Assembly: GCA_015680685.1 (NCBI GenBank)
Contig: MNCI01002726.1
Coordinates: 6,119-60,149 of the forward strand
Origin: Gnetum montanum
Taxonomy: Eukaryota > Streptophyta > Gnetopsida > Gnetales > Gnetaceae
Length of the DNA stretch: 54,031 nt
Reading direction: 5' to 3'
The notes beneath the pieces were generated by a model that did not search any database, was not told the origin of the DNA, and saw only the letters and a program-made list of their open reading frames with translations. Shown here one piece after another: positions 1-10,476 of the stretch (position 1 is the first letter of the stretch; every line of letters starts with the position of its first letter). Position numbers and translations under genes: made by a program.

Positions 1-110
1 CTGCCGTGCGTAATAGAGCGTAAACTTGTCCTGGAACAAAGCTGATGCGCGCTCTCGCTTGAATTGCGAATCTTTGCCTGAGGCCGACTCGTAATTTTCA
101 CGGTGTTTCA
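1..110 (-). mobile_element. Start of a family-D LTR, minus strand, cut by window edge
   Basis: The reverse complement of these bases matches 52952-53061 with about six differences by eye. Read on the minus strand it begins TGAAACACCG at position 110, the same first bases as the LTR of element D at the right end. Homology stops sharply at 110/111, where the nucleocapsid-like frame of element H begins, so this element seems to have inserted into H. The rest of the LTR lies left of the window. The segment is rich in CpG, unlike its surroundings. Confidence 0.8.
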
Positions 111-560
111 GTTTGTAAGGAGAGTGATCACACTACTCATGATTGTCTCATTTTATCCTTTATTAAAGAATAAGCTAGTGTTATAGGTCATCAAGGTGGA
201 TAGGGGAGGAGTGCAACTTCACAAGGTAGGAGATGGGATTCCAATCAAACTCAAAATTACTAATCACATCCTTAATTTCAGCCCAATTATCCAAGTTATA
301 ATAATAATTTTAACCATTCTTGGATACCTAATCAAAACCATGAATTTCAATAGCAAATGTTACAAAAAAAAAAAAAAAACTTTCACCATACCTTGTAGCA
401 AACAAATGATCACATAATTAAGCTTATTCAAGCCTTAAAACCTAAGGACACATTACTAGAACAAATAGAGAAAATTCCCAAGTATCAAGGAAGGCAAGAA
501 CTACATATGGTTTCATCATCTAATAATGATCAATGTAATGTAGTGACTTGAAGCGGTAGC
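111..560 (+). pseudogene. Gag nucleocapsid remnant of gypsy element H
   Basis: The frame starting at the D insertion point reads CKESDHTTHDC, a zinc-knuckle-like pattern of the kind seen in Athila-type Ty3/gypsy Gag. An Asn- and Pro-rich stretch follows, then a lysine run encoded by poly(A) at 362-379. In-frame stops and frame changes are present, so nothing intact is encoded. The upstream Gag is missing because the family-D LTR interrupts it at 110/111. The gypsy assignment rests mainly on the protease, RT and integrase that follow in order. Confidence 0.5.
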
Positions 561-650
561 ACGACTGATCTTTAAGCTTCTTATTAGAATACTATTGAGA
601 ACAAGGAATTAGAGGACGAATCTGAAAGAATCCTTGCAAAAGAACTTCCT

Positions 651-1060
651 ATGATGGAAGTGCATGATCCAAAGATTACTTTAGAGGAAACCATTAATTC
701 CTCTTCTCCACAAGAACCTTTTCCTCATAGATTAGAGTCAAATGAGGTTGATGACAAGCAACTTGAGAACCTTTTTAAAGATGCCACTCTACATGTGCCA
801 TTATTAAGAGTTATTAAAGATACCCCCAAATATGATAAATTCCTTAATGAGTTATGTTCTATGGAAAAAGAAAATTAAAATACCTAAGCATGTTAGTCTT
901 GCTGAAAATATTACAAATATTTTGAAGGATAGAATGCCTAAAAAGGAAATAGATTTTGGTAGTTCTACGATTGCTTGTATGATTTGTAATAGAAAATTTG
1001 ATCATGCTTTAGTAGATCTTGGGACTAGTGTAAATATTATGCCATTTTAGATTTATTAGT
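651..1060 (+). pseudogene. Gag-protease linker and aspartic protease of element H
   Basis: The first part (651-877) contains HVPLLRVIKDTPKYDKFL, matching the conserved segment before the protease in Athila-type elements (an I/VPLLDAIKQVPRYAKFLKEL-like block). A frameshift near 870 moves the reading frame. The second part (about 870-1050) continues through KDRMPKKEIDFGSSTIAC to ALVDLGTSVNIMP. The D-L-G-A/T-S motif is the protease active site typical of this lineage. After 1048 the frame meets TAG where Gln is expected. No functional protease is possible. Confidence 0.7.
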
Positions 1061-1559
1061 CATTGGGTTATGATCATATTAGACCTACTAATATTACTAT
1101 TTGTTTGGTTGATGGGTCTACTATTTATCCAAAAGGTATTGTTGAGGATATATTGGTTTAGCTAGATAAAGCTTTATACATTGTTGATTACATGATGTTA
1201 GACTATTACACATCTTCATTGAATAATGTTTATCCTTTATTTTTACGTAGGCCTATGTTGGTAACTATGGATGTAGTTATTTTTGTAAAAACTAGATTAA
1301 TAACTTTAACATTTGTGAATATGAATTTTTTACTTAATCTATATAACTTGAATAACCAATTTTAATTTGATAAGCTTAATATGGTCAATGTTGTAGTAGC
1401 AAACATGGTTTCTTTAGAATTATGTGATTAGGACGAGGCATATTAGGTTCTAACATTGGAAGAATACAAAGAGGTAACTATGGATGATCAAAGATAAATT
1501 TTATGTACTCAAGTAGAAGATTCTTTGGATGGTGAGGATTTTTTTAAATTGAAGAACTG

Positions 1560-2540
1560 TTCTTCTATTGCAAGTGGCAAGGAAGTAACTTTAGATTTAA
1601 AGGAACTTCCTTCTCACTTGAAATATATTTATGCTAGAAACAATAAACCCTTGATTATTAGTTCAGGATTAACTATTGATGAAGAATAGAGATTGATACA
1701 TGTTCTAATAAATTCTCTTGAATATTTCTCTTGGTCACCTTTGGATCTTATATAGGGGATTTTTCCATCCATCATTCAACATCATATCCATTTGGAGGCT
1801 AAGGCTAGACCATGACAACAACCATGTAGGAGGCCAAATCTAGCTTTGAAACAAGTGGTAAAGGATGAGCTTTTAAAATTGTTTTAGGCAAGTATTATTT
1901 ATCTCATTTCTGATTCTTGAATGGGTTAGTCCTATTATAGTTGTACTTAAAAAGTCTGGTAAGTGGCATGTTTGCATTGATTTTCAAAAAATGAATAAAT
2001 CAATAAGGATTACTTTCCATTTTCATATTTAGATAAGGTTTTAGAAAAACTTCAAGGTCCTGAATTTTATTATTTTCTTGATGGCTTTAGTGGATATAAT
2101 TAGATTTCGATTACCCCAAAAGATCAACATAAAACAACCTTTACCACACCATGGGAGACTTTTGCATTTAGATGTATGCCCTTTGGGTTGCATAATGATC
2201 CTGCTACATTTCAAAGGGCAATGACATATATTTTTGAAATATGATTGATTCTTTTCTTAATGTTTTCATGAATGACTTTTCAGTCTACAATAATTCATTC
2301 TCTAATTCCTTGCATCATCTTGAATTAGTCTTGAATAGATATATTGATAAGGATCTTAGGTTATCTTGGGAAAAGTGTTATTTCATGATCTCTTCTAGTT
2401 TTGTATTAGGTCACATTGTGAGTAAAAAAGAAATTTCTATGGATCCTAGAAAAATAAAAGTTATTTCCCATCTTACTCCCATTAATGTGAAAGGTTTATG
2501 TGCATTTTTGGGACATGTTGGTTTTTACAGATGATTCATC
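1560..2540 (+). pseudogene. Reverse transcriptase remnant of element H (Ty3/gypsy)
   Basis: Readable blocks in order: KPLIISSGLTIDEE (about 1645), EWVSPIIVVLKKSGKWHVC (about 1918), a degraded FLDGFSGYNQI-like region (about 2075, with TAG for Gln), FAFRCMPFGLHNDPATFQRA (about 2163) and VFMNDFSVYNNSF (about 2262). The Y/F-x-D-D catalytic box is FMND, so one catalytic Asp is Asn. LSWEKCYFM and VLGHIVSKKEISMD then give the conserved thumb region, and LCAFLGHVGFYR ends it. Several TAG stops and at least one frameshift make it inactive. The pattern fits Athila/Tat-type Ty3/gypsy. Confidence 0.85.
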
Positions 2541-2559
2541 AAAGATTTTTCATTGACTA

Positions 2560-3075
2560 CATAGTCATTACTAAAATTATTATCAAAAGATGTTAATTTT
2601 AAATGGACTAAAGATTGTCAAAATGCATTTGAAACCTAAAAATCAAACCTTTATTCAACACTAATATTACAGGGACTTTATTAGAGTAAATATTTTGAGC
2701 TTATGATAGATGCATTCGATTTTGCAATTAAAGTCATATTGGATCAATGCAAAGATAATATTCCATATGTTATTTATTATGTTTCTAAGACATTGACACC
2801 CATTCACATTAATTATACTACTACTAAAAAAAAGATGTTAGTGGTTGTGTATAGTTCAAATAAATTTTGCTATTGTTTAATTGGTTTTCATACAATAGTA
2901 TTTATTGATCATGCTACTATTAAATATTTGAATAATAAATGAGCTGATAGTCCAAGACTAATTCATTGGTATCTTTTACTATAAGAATTTGATTTGGTGA
3001 TTCATGATAAGAATGGATCTAAAAATTTAATGGTAGATCTTTTGTCCAGATTGGAGCATAAATGTGGGTTTGGAG
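2560..3075 (+). pseudogene. RNase H remnant of element H
   Basis: The frame from 2703 reads MIDAFDFAIKVILDQ, IPYVIYYVSKTLTPIHINYT and IVFIDHATIKYL, the order of conserved blocks in gypsy RNase H (D-A-S-D, Y-S-K-T-L, T-D-H). The Glu of the usual TxEKE motif appears as Lys (TTTKKK). A C-terminal GSKNLMVDLLSRL-like block lies near 3010-3055. TGA at 2941 and TAA at about 2982 interrupt it. It follows the RT directly, as in an unrearranged pol. Confidence 0.8.
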
Positions 3076-3089
3076 AAATCTCATACATT

Positions 3090-4440
3090 TAATGATTCAT
3101 TTATAGATGAGTAATTATTTTCTAGTTGGGATAAGACTATTATTCCTGAGATTCAAAATCCTTGGTATGTAGATATTGCTAATTATTTAGCTATATGAAA
3201 ACTACCCAAGTCTTGGACTAAGGGAAAAAAATAGGCCTTTGTCATCAAGGCACAATGGTTCATCTAGGAGGATCCATTCATGTATATGATTTGCAAAGTT
3301 TAGATCATGTGACAAAATCTACTAGAACAAGAATAACAAGGGGTAATTATTTTCAACCATGATGGAGTGTGTGGTGATCACTTTGCAAGTAAGAAAACTA
3401 ATTTTCCATGTTGGATTTTATTAGCCTACTTTGTTTAAAGATATAAATATTATAAAATGTGTGATAAATGCTAATGAATAGGAGGAATCAAAAGATAGCA
3501 AGACATGCCATTATTGCTTGTCTTGGTGGAATGTGAGCCTTTCGATTATTGGGGCATTGATTTCATGGATCCTTTTCTTTCAAGACACTCTTGTAAGTAT
3601 ATTTTTGTTTCCATTGATTATATCACCAAATGGGTTTTGGCAAAAGAAACTAGGTATGATGATGCTACAATGGTAGTTAGGTTTTTAAGAGAAGAATTAA
3701 TTTCATGTTGTCGGCATTCATGAACCTTACTTAGTGATCAAGGCACACATTTTATTAATGATATTGTGGAGAAATTACTACACAAAATGGGAATTACACA
3801 TTGTATTGCTATTGCCTAGGATTTTCAATCAAATGGGTTAGTTGAAAATATGAATATGGAAATCAAAAACATTTTACAGAAAGTTGTAGGGAAGAATAGA
3901 ATAGATTGGTCATATTGTTTGCCAGATGCATTATGGACTGTTCGTATATCATATAAGTCATCTTTTAGTTTTACCCTATATGAACTAGTATTTATCAAGT
4001 AATGTCTTATTCCTTCTTCGATATAGAACAAGTCCTTTCAAATGCAACATCATTGGAAATGAACTTGAAGTCATGTATTTCTACCTATTTATTAGCCTTG
4101 AACCATTTAGATGAAGATTGAATGCACACTTTAGATAGGCAATGTTTGTATAAGAAACAAATGAAAATATGGCATGATAAAAAGATCATAAGGAAGTTAT
4201 TCTCAGAAGGTGATCTAGTGTTATTATTTAACACCAGGCTTAAAAATTTTACCAAATTAGTATCAATGGGAGGGATCTTTCAGGATTATTAAGGTCTTAG
4301 GTAATGATGCTATTGACATTTATAGACTTGGTATTTCTAAGTCTTTTCATGTGAATGGTGAATGAATAAAATATTATTTCAGACAATAGCCTTTCATTGA
4401 TAATGAGACAATTACCTTATTTGATTCTTTTTCTTAGCAA
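3090..4440 (+). pseudogene. Integrase remnant of element H
   Basis: Catalytic-core blocks appear in order: FDYWGIDFMDPF near 3540 (first Asp), LLSDQGTHFIND near 3730 (second Asp) and GLVENMNMEIKNIL near 3837 (Glu). Then come DWSYCLPDALWTVR and a C-terminal FHVNGE-like block near 4350. The N-terminal HHCC zinc region (about 3280-3480) is barely readable. TGA stands where Arg is expected at about 3721. This order (RT, RNase H, IN) defines Ty3/gypsy. No LTR of H can be recognised at either end. Confidence 0.8.
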
Positions 4441-4444
4441 GCTA

Positions 4445-5582
4445 AATTTAACTTGATCATGGACCTATTTCAAATGGGTTCTTATGAGATTGTATGATCT
4501 TCATGCTTTTTATTGTGACAGGTTAATAACTTTATTGTCGTGTGCTTTATCTTCTACAAGCATTAGGTAACAAGTACTATTAGCCATACATTATATTTCT
4601 ATTAATACTTATGTATGGTAATGATCATTATTGTTATCAAGTCTTTGCTATTGTCTATGACAACATATCTTTCATGGTATTTCGACTTCAATGAGTTAAA
4701 TTGATGTAGGTTTAACTTGTTCTATGGCATGGATTATTGGGAACTTTTGTCTTTAAAATTTTTTCAAATTTTTAAATTTTATCTTTTATTATAAATAAAG
4801 TAAAGGTTGGATTTTGTTACGTTTTTAGTTGGAAAGTGATTACATTCTCTTAGATTGTACTAAGCATATTGTTAACTCAATATGTTATCTTATGACAAAC
4901 TTGAGGCTCTTGATCTTCCTTACTTAGGGACTTGGGATAAGAGATATCATGGGATATTAAGCATAAATCATGGGGGTAATCATGAGGAGTGACTTGCATA
5001 GGGATTGAATCTATCTTAGGAGCAAAGTTTTTATTATTGATAGATCATGTTTTAATGGTAGTACAACACACAATCATAACCTATTATAGGTGCATAGAGT
5101 TGAGACTGTTTTCTAATAGTCATTTTGTCCTATTGCAATCATGAGACTACACCAAGAGCAAAGTTTCCATTTTTTATGGACCATGATATGATGGTAATGC
5201 AACAATCCCCTAATCACTAAAGAGAAAAGAAAGAAAAAAATAGAAAAAGAAAAAGAGAATTATTAGAAAATAAGACATTTTGGATGCTAAATAAATGAGG
5301 ACATTATGTTAATGCATAAAGAATCTCCACTACCAATAAATACTATTAGTAGAGAAGACATGAATATCTAAACATGATAGTGCCATGTATTTGTATTATT
5401 CTTTTAATAGTAATTCACTTAAGTTGTCATCCAATGTCTTGATATTTACTAATCAGTAATACCTTAGTTATTCTTCTATCACAAAGTTTTTCTTCTTTAT
5501 TTCTGTTGTCTTTTAACTTTACTTCTTTTTCTATTTTCTTTTTCTTAATATTTTTTGAAGAATTATTTTGGACTAGGAAGTA
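4445..5582. other. Non-coding 3' flank of element H
   Basis: AT-rich sequence without a supportable frame, probably the 3' untranslated region of H and perhaps part of its LTR. I could not find a matching LTR copy or a clear TG...CA boundary. A short direct repeat lies inside it and is listed separately. Confidence 0.4.
5018..5213 (+). repeat. Direct repeat, two units about 136 bp apart
   Basis: The unit at 5018-5071 (GGAGCAAAGTTT, then GATCATG and ATGGTAGTACAACA) recurs diverged at 5154-5213 (AGAGCAAAGTTT, then CCATGATATGATGGTAATGCAACA). It is probably tandem duplication in the 3' region of element H. Confidence 0.5.
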
Positions 5583-6420
5583 TGAAAGATTAAACACCAT
5601 CAAAATTCATGTTGCAAAATCCACTTTTCATCTTGAGGCAAAGTTTCATTGTAAATGCAATATATGTGGTACATAAGCTATGATCTTTCATATTTCAACC
5701 TTTTGGGGCTAAAAAATGCTTCAAAATTTGATATTTCTTAACTTCCCTAGTGCGAAAAGGTACCTAATGTCTATATCTAGGCTTGGGAAGGTTGAAAATG
5801 CCTTGGGAATGGCTAAAATTATCCTTTCCAAGGGTTTCTGTAGGGGTATAGCCCCAACTACGCTGGAGCCATTTTCAATAGGCTCAGTAGCTTTAGTAGG
5901 CTTAGTAGCTATAGTAGTCATAGTAGCTACAATAGGTAGCATAGTCACCACCAAGACCTAGCAAAAGTACAACATTAGAATTATTGGGATGGCCATTTCT
6001 TCAACAACATCATCCCAAGGCAACAACGACCAACACAAACAACACTTTCCACAATGGGTTCCACCATTTCTGTAGTTTCCACCCATCTTTCCATCTACCA
6101 CCACTTTTCCATTTTCAAAGCCTTCAGCATAGTCACAAAATCTTGATTACTATTTGTAGTAACTGGATGAGTTTTGTAGGTGTAGTCTATTCTAGACTTA
6201 CCACAAATACCAACTATGCTAGTAGTGGATGACCAACTATGTTGATAGTAGATGGAAACTATGTTGGCAAGTGATCATTGATCACTATTGACATAGCCAA
6301 AGCACCACCAGTGTAGTCATAAAAGTTCATTTACTTTTTATGGTAAATGGATGGATTTTGTGGATGTAGTTAATTCTAGACTTTCCACAATTTTGTGGAG
6401 TTTGTGAAGATTTAATAGCT
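5583..6420 (+). mobile_element. LTR fragment E, related to the A/B family
   Basis: It starts TGAAAGATTAAACACC followed by CAAAATTCATGTTG, matching the starts of LTR A (16531, minus) and LTR B (29580). It keeps further shared blocks in the same order: CTTCATTGTAAATG-like near 5648, a TTTTGGGGCT block near 5701, CTAGGCTTGGGAAGGTTGAAAATGCC near 5777, GGGGTATAGCCCC near 5845, and ATTACTATTTGTAGTAACTGGA near 6145. The right end is lost where copia-like sequence of element G begins. The boundary near 6420 is approximate. No internal region of E is seen. Confidence 0.6.
6127..6391 (+). repeat. Direct repeat inside LTR E, period about 185 bp
   Basis: The segment from TAGTCACAAAATCTTGATTACT to TAGACTTACCACAA (6127-6205) recurs as TAGTCATAAAAGTTCATTTACT to TAGACTTTCCACAA (6311-6391). 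This is a local tandem duplication of the LTR, absent from LTRs A and B. Confidence 0.6.
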
Positions 6421-8187
6421 CTTGTAATAATTTCCCTTCATTTGATTTCTTGTCTTACTCAATCTAAAATTCTTGTGGTGATCTGTATCTATGCTCATAG
6501 TCTTTGAAATGATTTATGTAATTTAGAAGATGAGACAAACCCTATCAATATTGCTAATTGAAGATCTAGATCTCCACATATTAAGCTTAATGTTGATCTA
6601 TTGTTATAGTGTTTTTTTGTAATTTTTGCACATTGATCTTAAAATCCCAAGATAAGTAGCACAAATGTAGGCCAAGCCTACATCTCAATCATCTTGGGAG
6701 CCCTCAATGTAGGGGGAGTCCATGAAGACTCTATTCACAATGCACAATGAGTAAGAAAAGAACTTCAAGAGGCATTTATTGGAATGGAAAAGTCTTGAAT
6801 AGTTGTGTATTAGGACTTTATAAGGTATATTAGTTAGTTTCTTATCAATATCTATTATTTTTAAATGATTGTGGTTGTTGTATTGACTTGTACTAAAATA
6901 AAAACATGCATGACTTTCATATTCTTTTGGTTGAATCTTGAATTACATGATGCTATCTATGAGATTAGCTTTCTTTTATCTTTAGGCTTTAGCATCAATT
7001 TATGTGTTGGTTCTCATTGTTTTGAACTGACAACCCACCTATCCAATGTTCAATCATAATCTCAAGCATGAAGTATCTATTTTTATACAGTAAGTAGTTG
7101 ATATTATGAGCAAAGCCATCATTGTTTTTTGGGTATCTGTGCTTTTGATTGAGTTATCTATTGAATAATTTGCTTTGAGATGTAGATTAGCCTTGATAGG
7201 AGTGCTACTTTTGATAATTTTCTTTGAGGATTTGACATGGCTGGTTTCAAGTTGTAGATTGCGATATGCTCATTTAGCAAGATGACGATAAATTAATTGC
7301 TCCTTAAAGTTCACAATTCACTTCAAGCTTAAATATTGATTGAAAAACTTGGATCAGTTCTTGATATATGTGAGGCACCACTTATTACTTTCCTATTTGT
7401 GTGATAGCTAATGGAGAACCTATTTGTACATGCTCTATCTTTGATATTTTGTATTTACTAACTATTTTTATGTGATCATATTTACATTAGGAGATAATTT
7501 CAAGAAGTGTATGAATTTATGTTTTTAGCATGTTTTATTTTTGCTCAATGGTTTTGGATGTTGCATTTCCTTGAATAAAAATCAAAGTATGCATGTCTCA
7601 CTCATAGCTTTGATTGTTAAAATTGAATGTTAATGGTTCTTATTGAATTAATTGCAGCTCCTTTTTTTGACCTCAAATGAGCAGTTCTTAATTCTCACTA
7701 CATTTTGAACAATAACATGATTACTCTATGGGAATGTATTCATTTGACATCAATGCTTTTCCATTGTGCAGTTGTATGGGTATATTTACCTCATCATGGA
7801 GTTATGCCCATGTGGTATAAAAATGAAGACTATTTGAATTCCAAGCACCTTTCACTACTAATGTCTTATTGTTTTAGACATAGGTTGCTTAAGCCTTTTC
7901 TTCAAGGTTGAATTTCACTTGGAAAAATTGTTATGCTCTTACCAACTTTGGGGGTGCCTATTCATGGACCTGATAAATACATACTCCCTATATTCTTTTA
8001 GGATTATGAGTGGTATTTGGCTCTCCATATTATATTGTTCTTTTATATCTTTTCTATCCAAGTTTGTGCACCTTAACCTTTTTTTTTTTTTTTTTGCTAT
8101 TCAAAAATGGGAAGAGTAGGATGGTTATATTTGTATGATCACTAACCTATTTTCTTAAGTTTTGAATATCATCAAAAAGGGGGAGAT
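6420..8187 (+). mobile_element. 3' internal region of copia-type element G, with polypurine tract
   Basis: AT-rich sequence ending in the polypurine tract AAAAAGGGGGAGAT (8174-8187) right before the LTR start TGTGGACC. An AAAAAGGGGGAGATTG tract is characteristic of Ty1/copia elements of the SIRE/Maximus type. Short frames such as 7705-7911 and 7919-8119 match no protein I recognise and may be remains of a 3' ORF. RT and integrase are absent, so the 5' part of G is missing. A small hairpin, TGTAGGC-CAA-GCCTACA, lies at 6666-6682. The left boundary with LTR E is uncertain. Confidence 0.5.
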
Positions 8188-8490
8188 TGTGGACCTTTTG
8201 GTGTGCTCAAAATATTAATTAAAATGGAGAAAAAAGTTGTTTACATGGTTTTATGACTATTGTGTTTGTAGGACTACATTCATGGGAAATCAAGATGAGC
8301 TAAAAGGGACATTGAATGAACTATCTTAAAGCTCAAAGGAGGAGGCCATCCACATGTCTTCAAATGAACATCCAAAGAACATGGACAAAGACTTTATACT
8401 AAAGAAGAAAATTTATCATCATTTAAGCATGTAGAAGGTCAAAACTATGGACAAGGAATGATGTATTCAAAATACAAAGGAAGATGAAGA

Positions 8491-8780
8491 AAGATGTCTT
8501 TGGGAAGCAAGAGACATCTTGGTAGATTTGGGGTGAACTTAGAGAAAATCTAGAAAGACGTCTTTAGAAACAACAAGATGTATTCCATAGCAAAAGACAT
8601 CTTTCATGAGGCAAAGACATCTTTACAGATTTCAGACAAAATATAGAAAGACATCTTCCATTGAGCAAAGACGTCTTCTAGGATGGAGACTTCAAAAAGA
8701 CATTTTTCATGAAATAAAGACATCTTCCTAGATTTGATGCCAAATTTAGAGAGATGTCTCAGGCATGAGAAAGACATCTC
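8491..8780 (+). repeat. Array of AAGACGTCTT palindromes in the U3 of LTR G
   Basis: About eleven copies of a 10-bp palindrome or its decayed forms AAGACATCTT and AAGATGTCTT, for example 8491-8500, 8512-8520, 8554-8565 (a perfect 12-bp AAAGACGTCTTT), 8668-8677 (perfect) and 8750-8759. Spacing ranges from roughly 20 to 35 bp. GACGTC is the core of bZIP C-box sites, so a transcription-factor-binding role in the LTR promoter is plausible but inferred. Confidence 0.75.
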
Positions 8781-9087
8781 CCACAACTATTGGTGACCAT
8801 TAGCTAGTCATTGCACAAGTTTAGAGAAAGATTTAGCAACATGGTAGCTATAAGAAGACTTCATGTGCATTGGGTAATGTGAAAGCATTATTGTATTCAA
8901 TGTACATTTTTTTGTAATCATCAAATTCTCTATTGCTCCTCATTGTCTAATAATTTTGGCTTTGTAAAGGGTTTTGTACCTAACTCCACAAGGATCAGCA
9001 AATTGAGTTGCATTCATTCCTTGTATTTCTTATTCTTGTTGTCCTAAGGGGTTGAGTTCCTTGAGCTTGTTGGAATCCTATGGGATT

Positions 9088-9260
9088 GAATTGTTGGTGT
9101 TATGGTGCAACACTCTAGTGCAAAGCTCAAGATTGTAAAGGTTGTGGAAGCCTTGAAACTGCATTTTCAATCCTAACGGGACCTTGTAGGGTTGAGTTAT
9201 TGGTGCTATGGTACAACACTCTGGAGTAGGGCTTGATGACTATGCAAGGTGTGGACCCTT
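9088..9260 (+). repeat. Direct repeat in R/U5 of LTR G, period about 107 bp
   Basis: TTGGTGTTATGGTGCAACACTCT (about 9093) and TTGGTGCTATGGTACAACACTCT (about 9199) begin two diverged units, each followed by a CTTGA...GGTGTGGA-like tail. LTR F shows traces of the same two-unit structure. Confidence 0.55.
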
Positions 9261-9427
9261 CAACCACAATTTAAAAGCAAAAAAGTTTAGAGATGTGCTT
9301 GTGATCTACCCTACGAGTTTGGAGTACCCAAGTTGGGAAACCACGTAAATTTGTGTGTCTATGCTTTGTTTATTTAAGTTTTGATTTGGGAAACTTATTC
9401 ATCTGACCCCTTCTAAGTTCAACAATC

Positions 9428-9770
9428 CACAGGAGCCTCCTACTTGGATTGTAGTAGACAAGACTAGCATCCTTTCTAGCATTAATCTTGGGAATGTTGA
9501 CTAGGTTAACATGACAAAGGACTAGATCCTCCATCATTTGAAGGAAGGCCTTCCCCATCTACCCCTAGAAGCTATGAAGCCAAAATCTCCAAAGGTTTGA
9601 TATCTTTGATGTAATATATTTTTAGTTTTTGTTTATGGTTTTGGCTATTGGTTACTAACTGGCTATGTGTTGTTGTATTTCAAGGCTCAAGAGAAATTGG
9701 TGGCCCTATTGATAAGAGTGGGAATGACCCATTACTTCCTCCTTCAGATGCCTCTTAGCATCCTCCATCC
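9428..9770 (+). pseudogene. 3' end of the antisense gene of element A, with its last intron
   Basis: This is the terminal part of the gene described at 36700-42240, here on the plus strand because element A is inverted. The exon 9428-9594 encodes EPPTW...ILSSINLGNVD and HHLKEGLPHLPLEA, nearly the same as the copy in B. The intron 9595-9684 has a GT donor, a perfect TACTAAC branch site (9653-9659) and an AG acceptor at 9683-9684. The branch-to-acceptor distance equals that in B. The last exon begins at 9685 and shares SGNDP with B. Two Gln or Glu positions are TAG. The rest of the gene is cut off by copia LTR G. Confidence 0.65.
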
Positions 9771-10101
9771 ATCTCTTGTTGGCTGTTTTTTTTTTTATGC
9801 TGATGGCTATTGTTAGCCAAGACTATGTTATAGATGGTTGTTATTATTTTTTGGACATTTTTCCACATCATGTGGTAATGGCTATGTATGTTATTGACAT
9901 TTTAAATTTAATTTTTTGGTTTCATTTTTGGCTATATATGTTGTTCTAGTAAGTGTTGTAAATGTTTTGAATGGCTATGTTAACATTTTTAGTTATAAAA
10001 TTAAATGGCTAATCAATGTGATAATAGGCCAAATAAAAATATAATAAAAATGATGTTTTCTAGTTTTAGGCCATGGCGGGCCATGTTTGTGTGATTGTTT
10101 T
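9771..10101. other. Non-coding spacer of element A
   Basis: AT-rich sequence between the antisense gene and the 29-bp repeat array. It corresponds to 36335-36700 of element B, with shared ATGTAGATG/TTTATAACATTT-like words, but I see no frame or site in it. Confidence 0.4.
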
Positions 10102-10275
10102 TGCTAGTTTAAGACCATGGGAAGACATGTTGCCAGTTTAAAGTCTTAGTAGACTATAATGCCAGTTTAGAGTCTTAGTAGACTATGATGCCGATTTAGA
10201 ATCTTAGTGGACTATGATGCTAGTTTAAAGTCTTAGTGGATTGTGATGCCAGTTTAGAGTCTTACTGGAATTTTT
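10102..10275 (-). repeat. 29-bp tandem repeat of element A, six units
   Basis: Units start at 10102, 10131, 10160, 10189, 10218 and 10247, exactly 29 bp apart. The unit is about TGCCAGTTTAGAGTCTTAGT plus AGACTATGA, with a small AGTCT...AGACT inverted repeat. The array lies between the end of gag-protease and the antisense gene. Element B has a diverged 28-29 bp version at the same place (36221-36334). Tandem repeats in the 3' untranslated region are known from Tat-lineage elements such as Retand and Ogre. Confidence 0.8.
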
Positions 10276-10476
10276 TTTGAAGAAAACATTATATATATAT
10301 GTATGTGAATATATGAAAATTTAAAATTTTTAAGGCTTTTTTGATGTTTATAACATGAGTAAAAGGAAAGACTATAATAAATAAGTAAAAATGCAAATGA
10401 AAGTAGAAACTTAGGCTACATGCATAAAGAGTAAAATAAAGTACATAAAAAGGTATAAAAAATTAAGAAGGGTAGG

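Larger units (their letters stand above)
8188..9424 (+). mobile_element. 3' LTR of copia element G
   Basis: About 1237 bp, from TGTGGACCTTTTGGTGTG to CTAAGTTCAACA. It aligns with the LTR at 19674-20780: shared start, shared palindromic-motif array in U3, shared GGGTTGAG and ACTTATTCATC...CCCTTCTAAGTTC ends. The polypurine tract precedes it, so this is a 3' LTR on the plus strand. Immediately to its right lies the antisense-gene exon of element A, so G appears to sit inside A or to have joined it by rearrangement. Confidence 0.8.

Noticed and set aside
5721-5961. Two overlapping 77-81 codon frames on opposite strands in LTR E
   Set aside because: They cover LTR sequence that is non-coding in the related LTRs A and B; the Val/Thr runs come from a short GTAGTAGCTA-type repeat.
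8495-8785. Regularly spaced palindromes considered as a CRISPR-like array
   Set aside because: The repeats are only 10 bp, degenerate, irregularly spaced and lie within an LTR of a plant retrotransposon.
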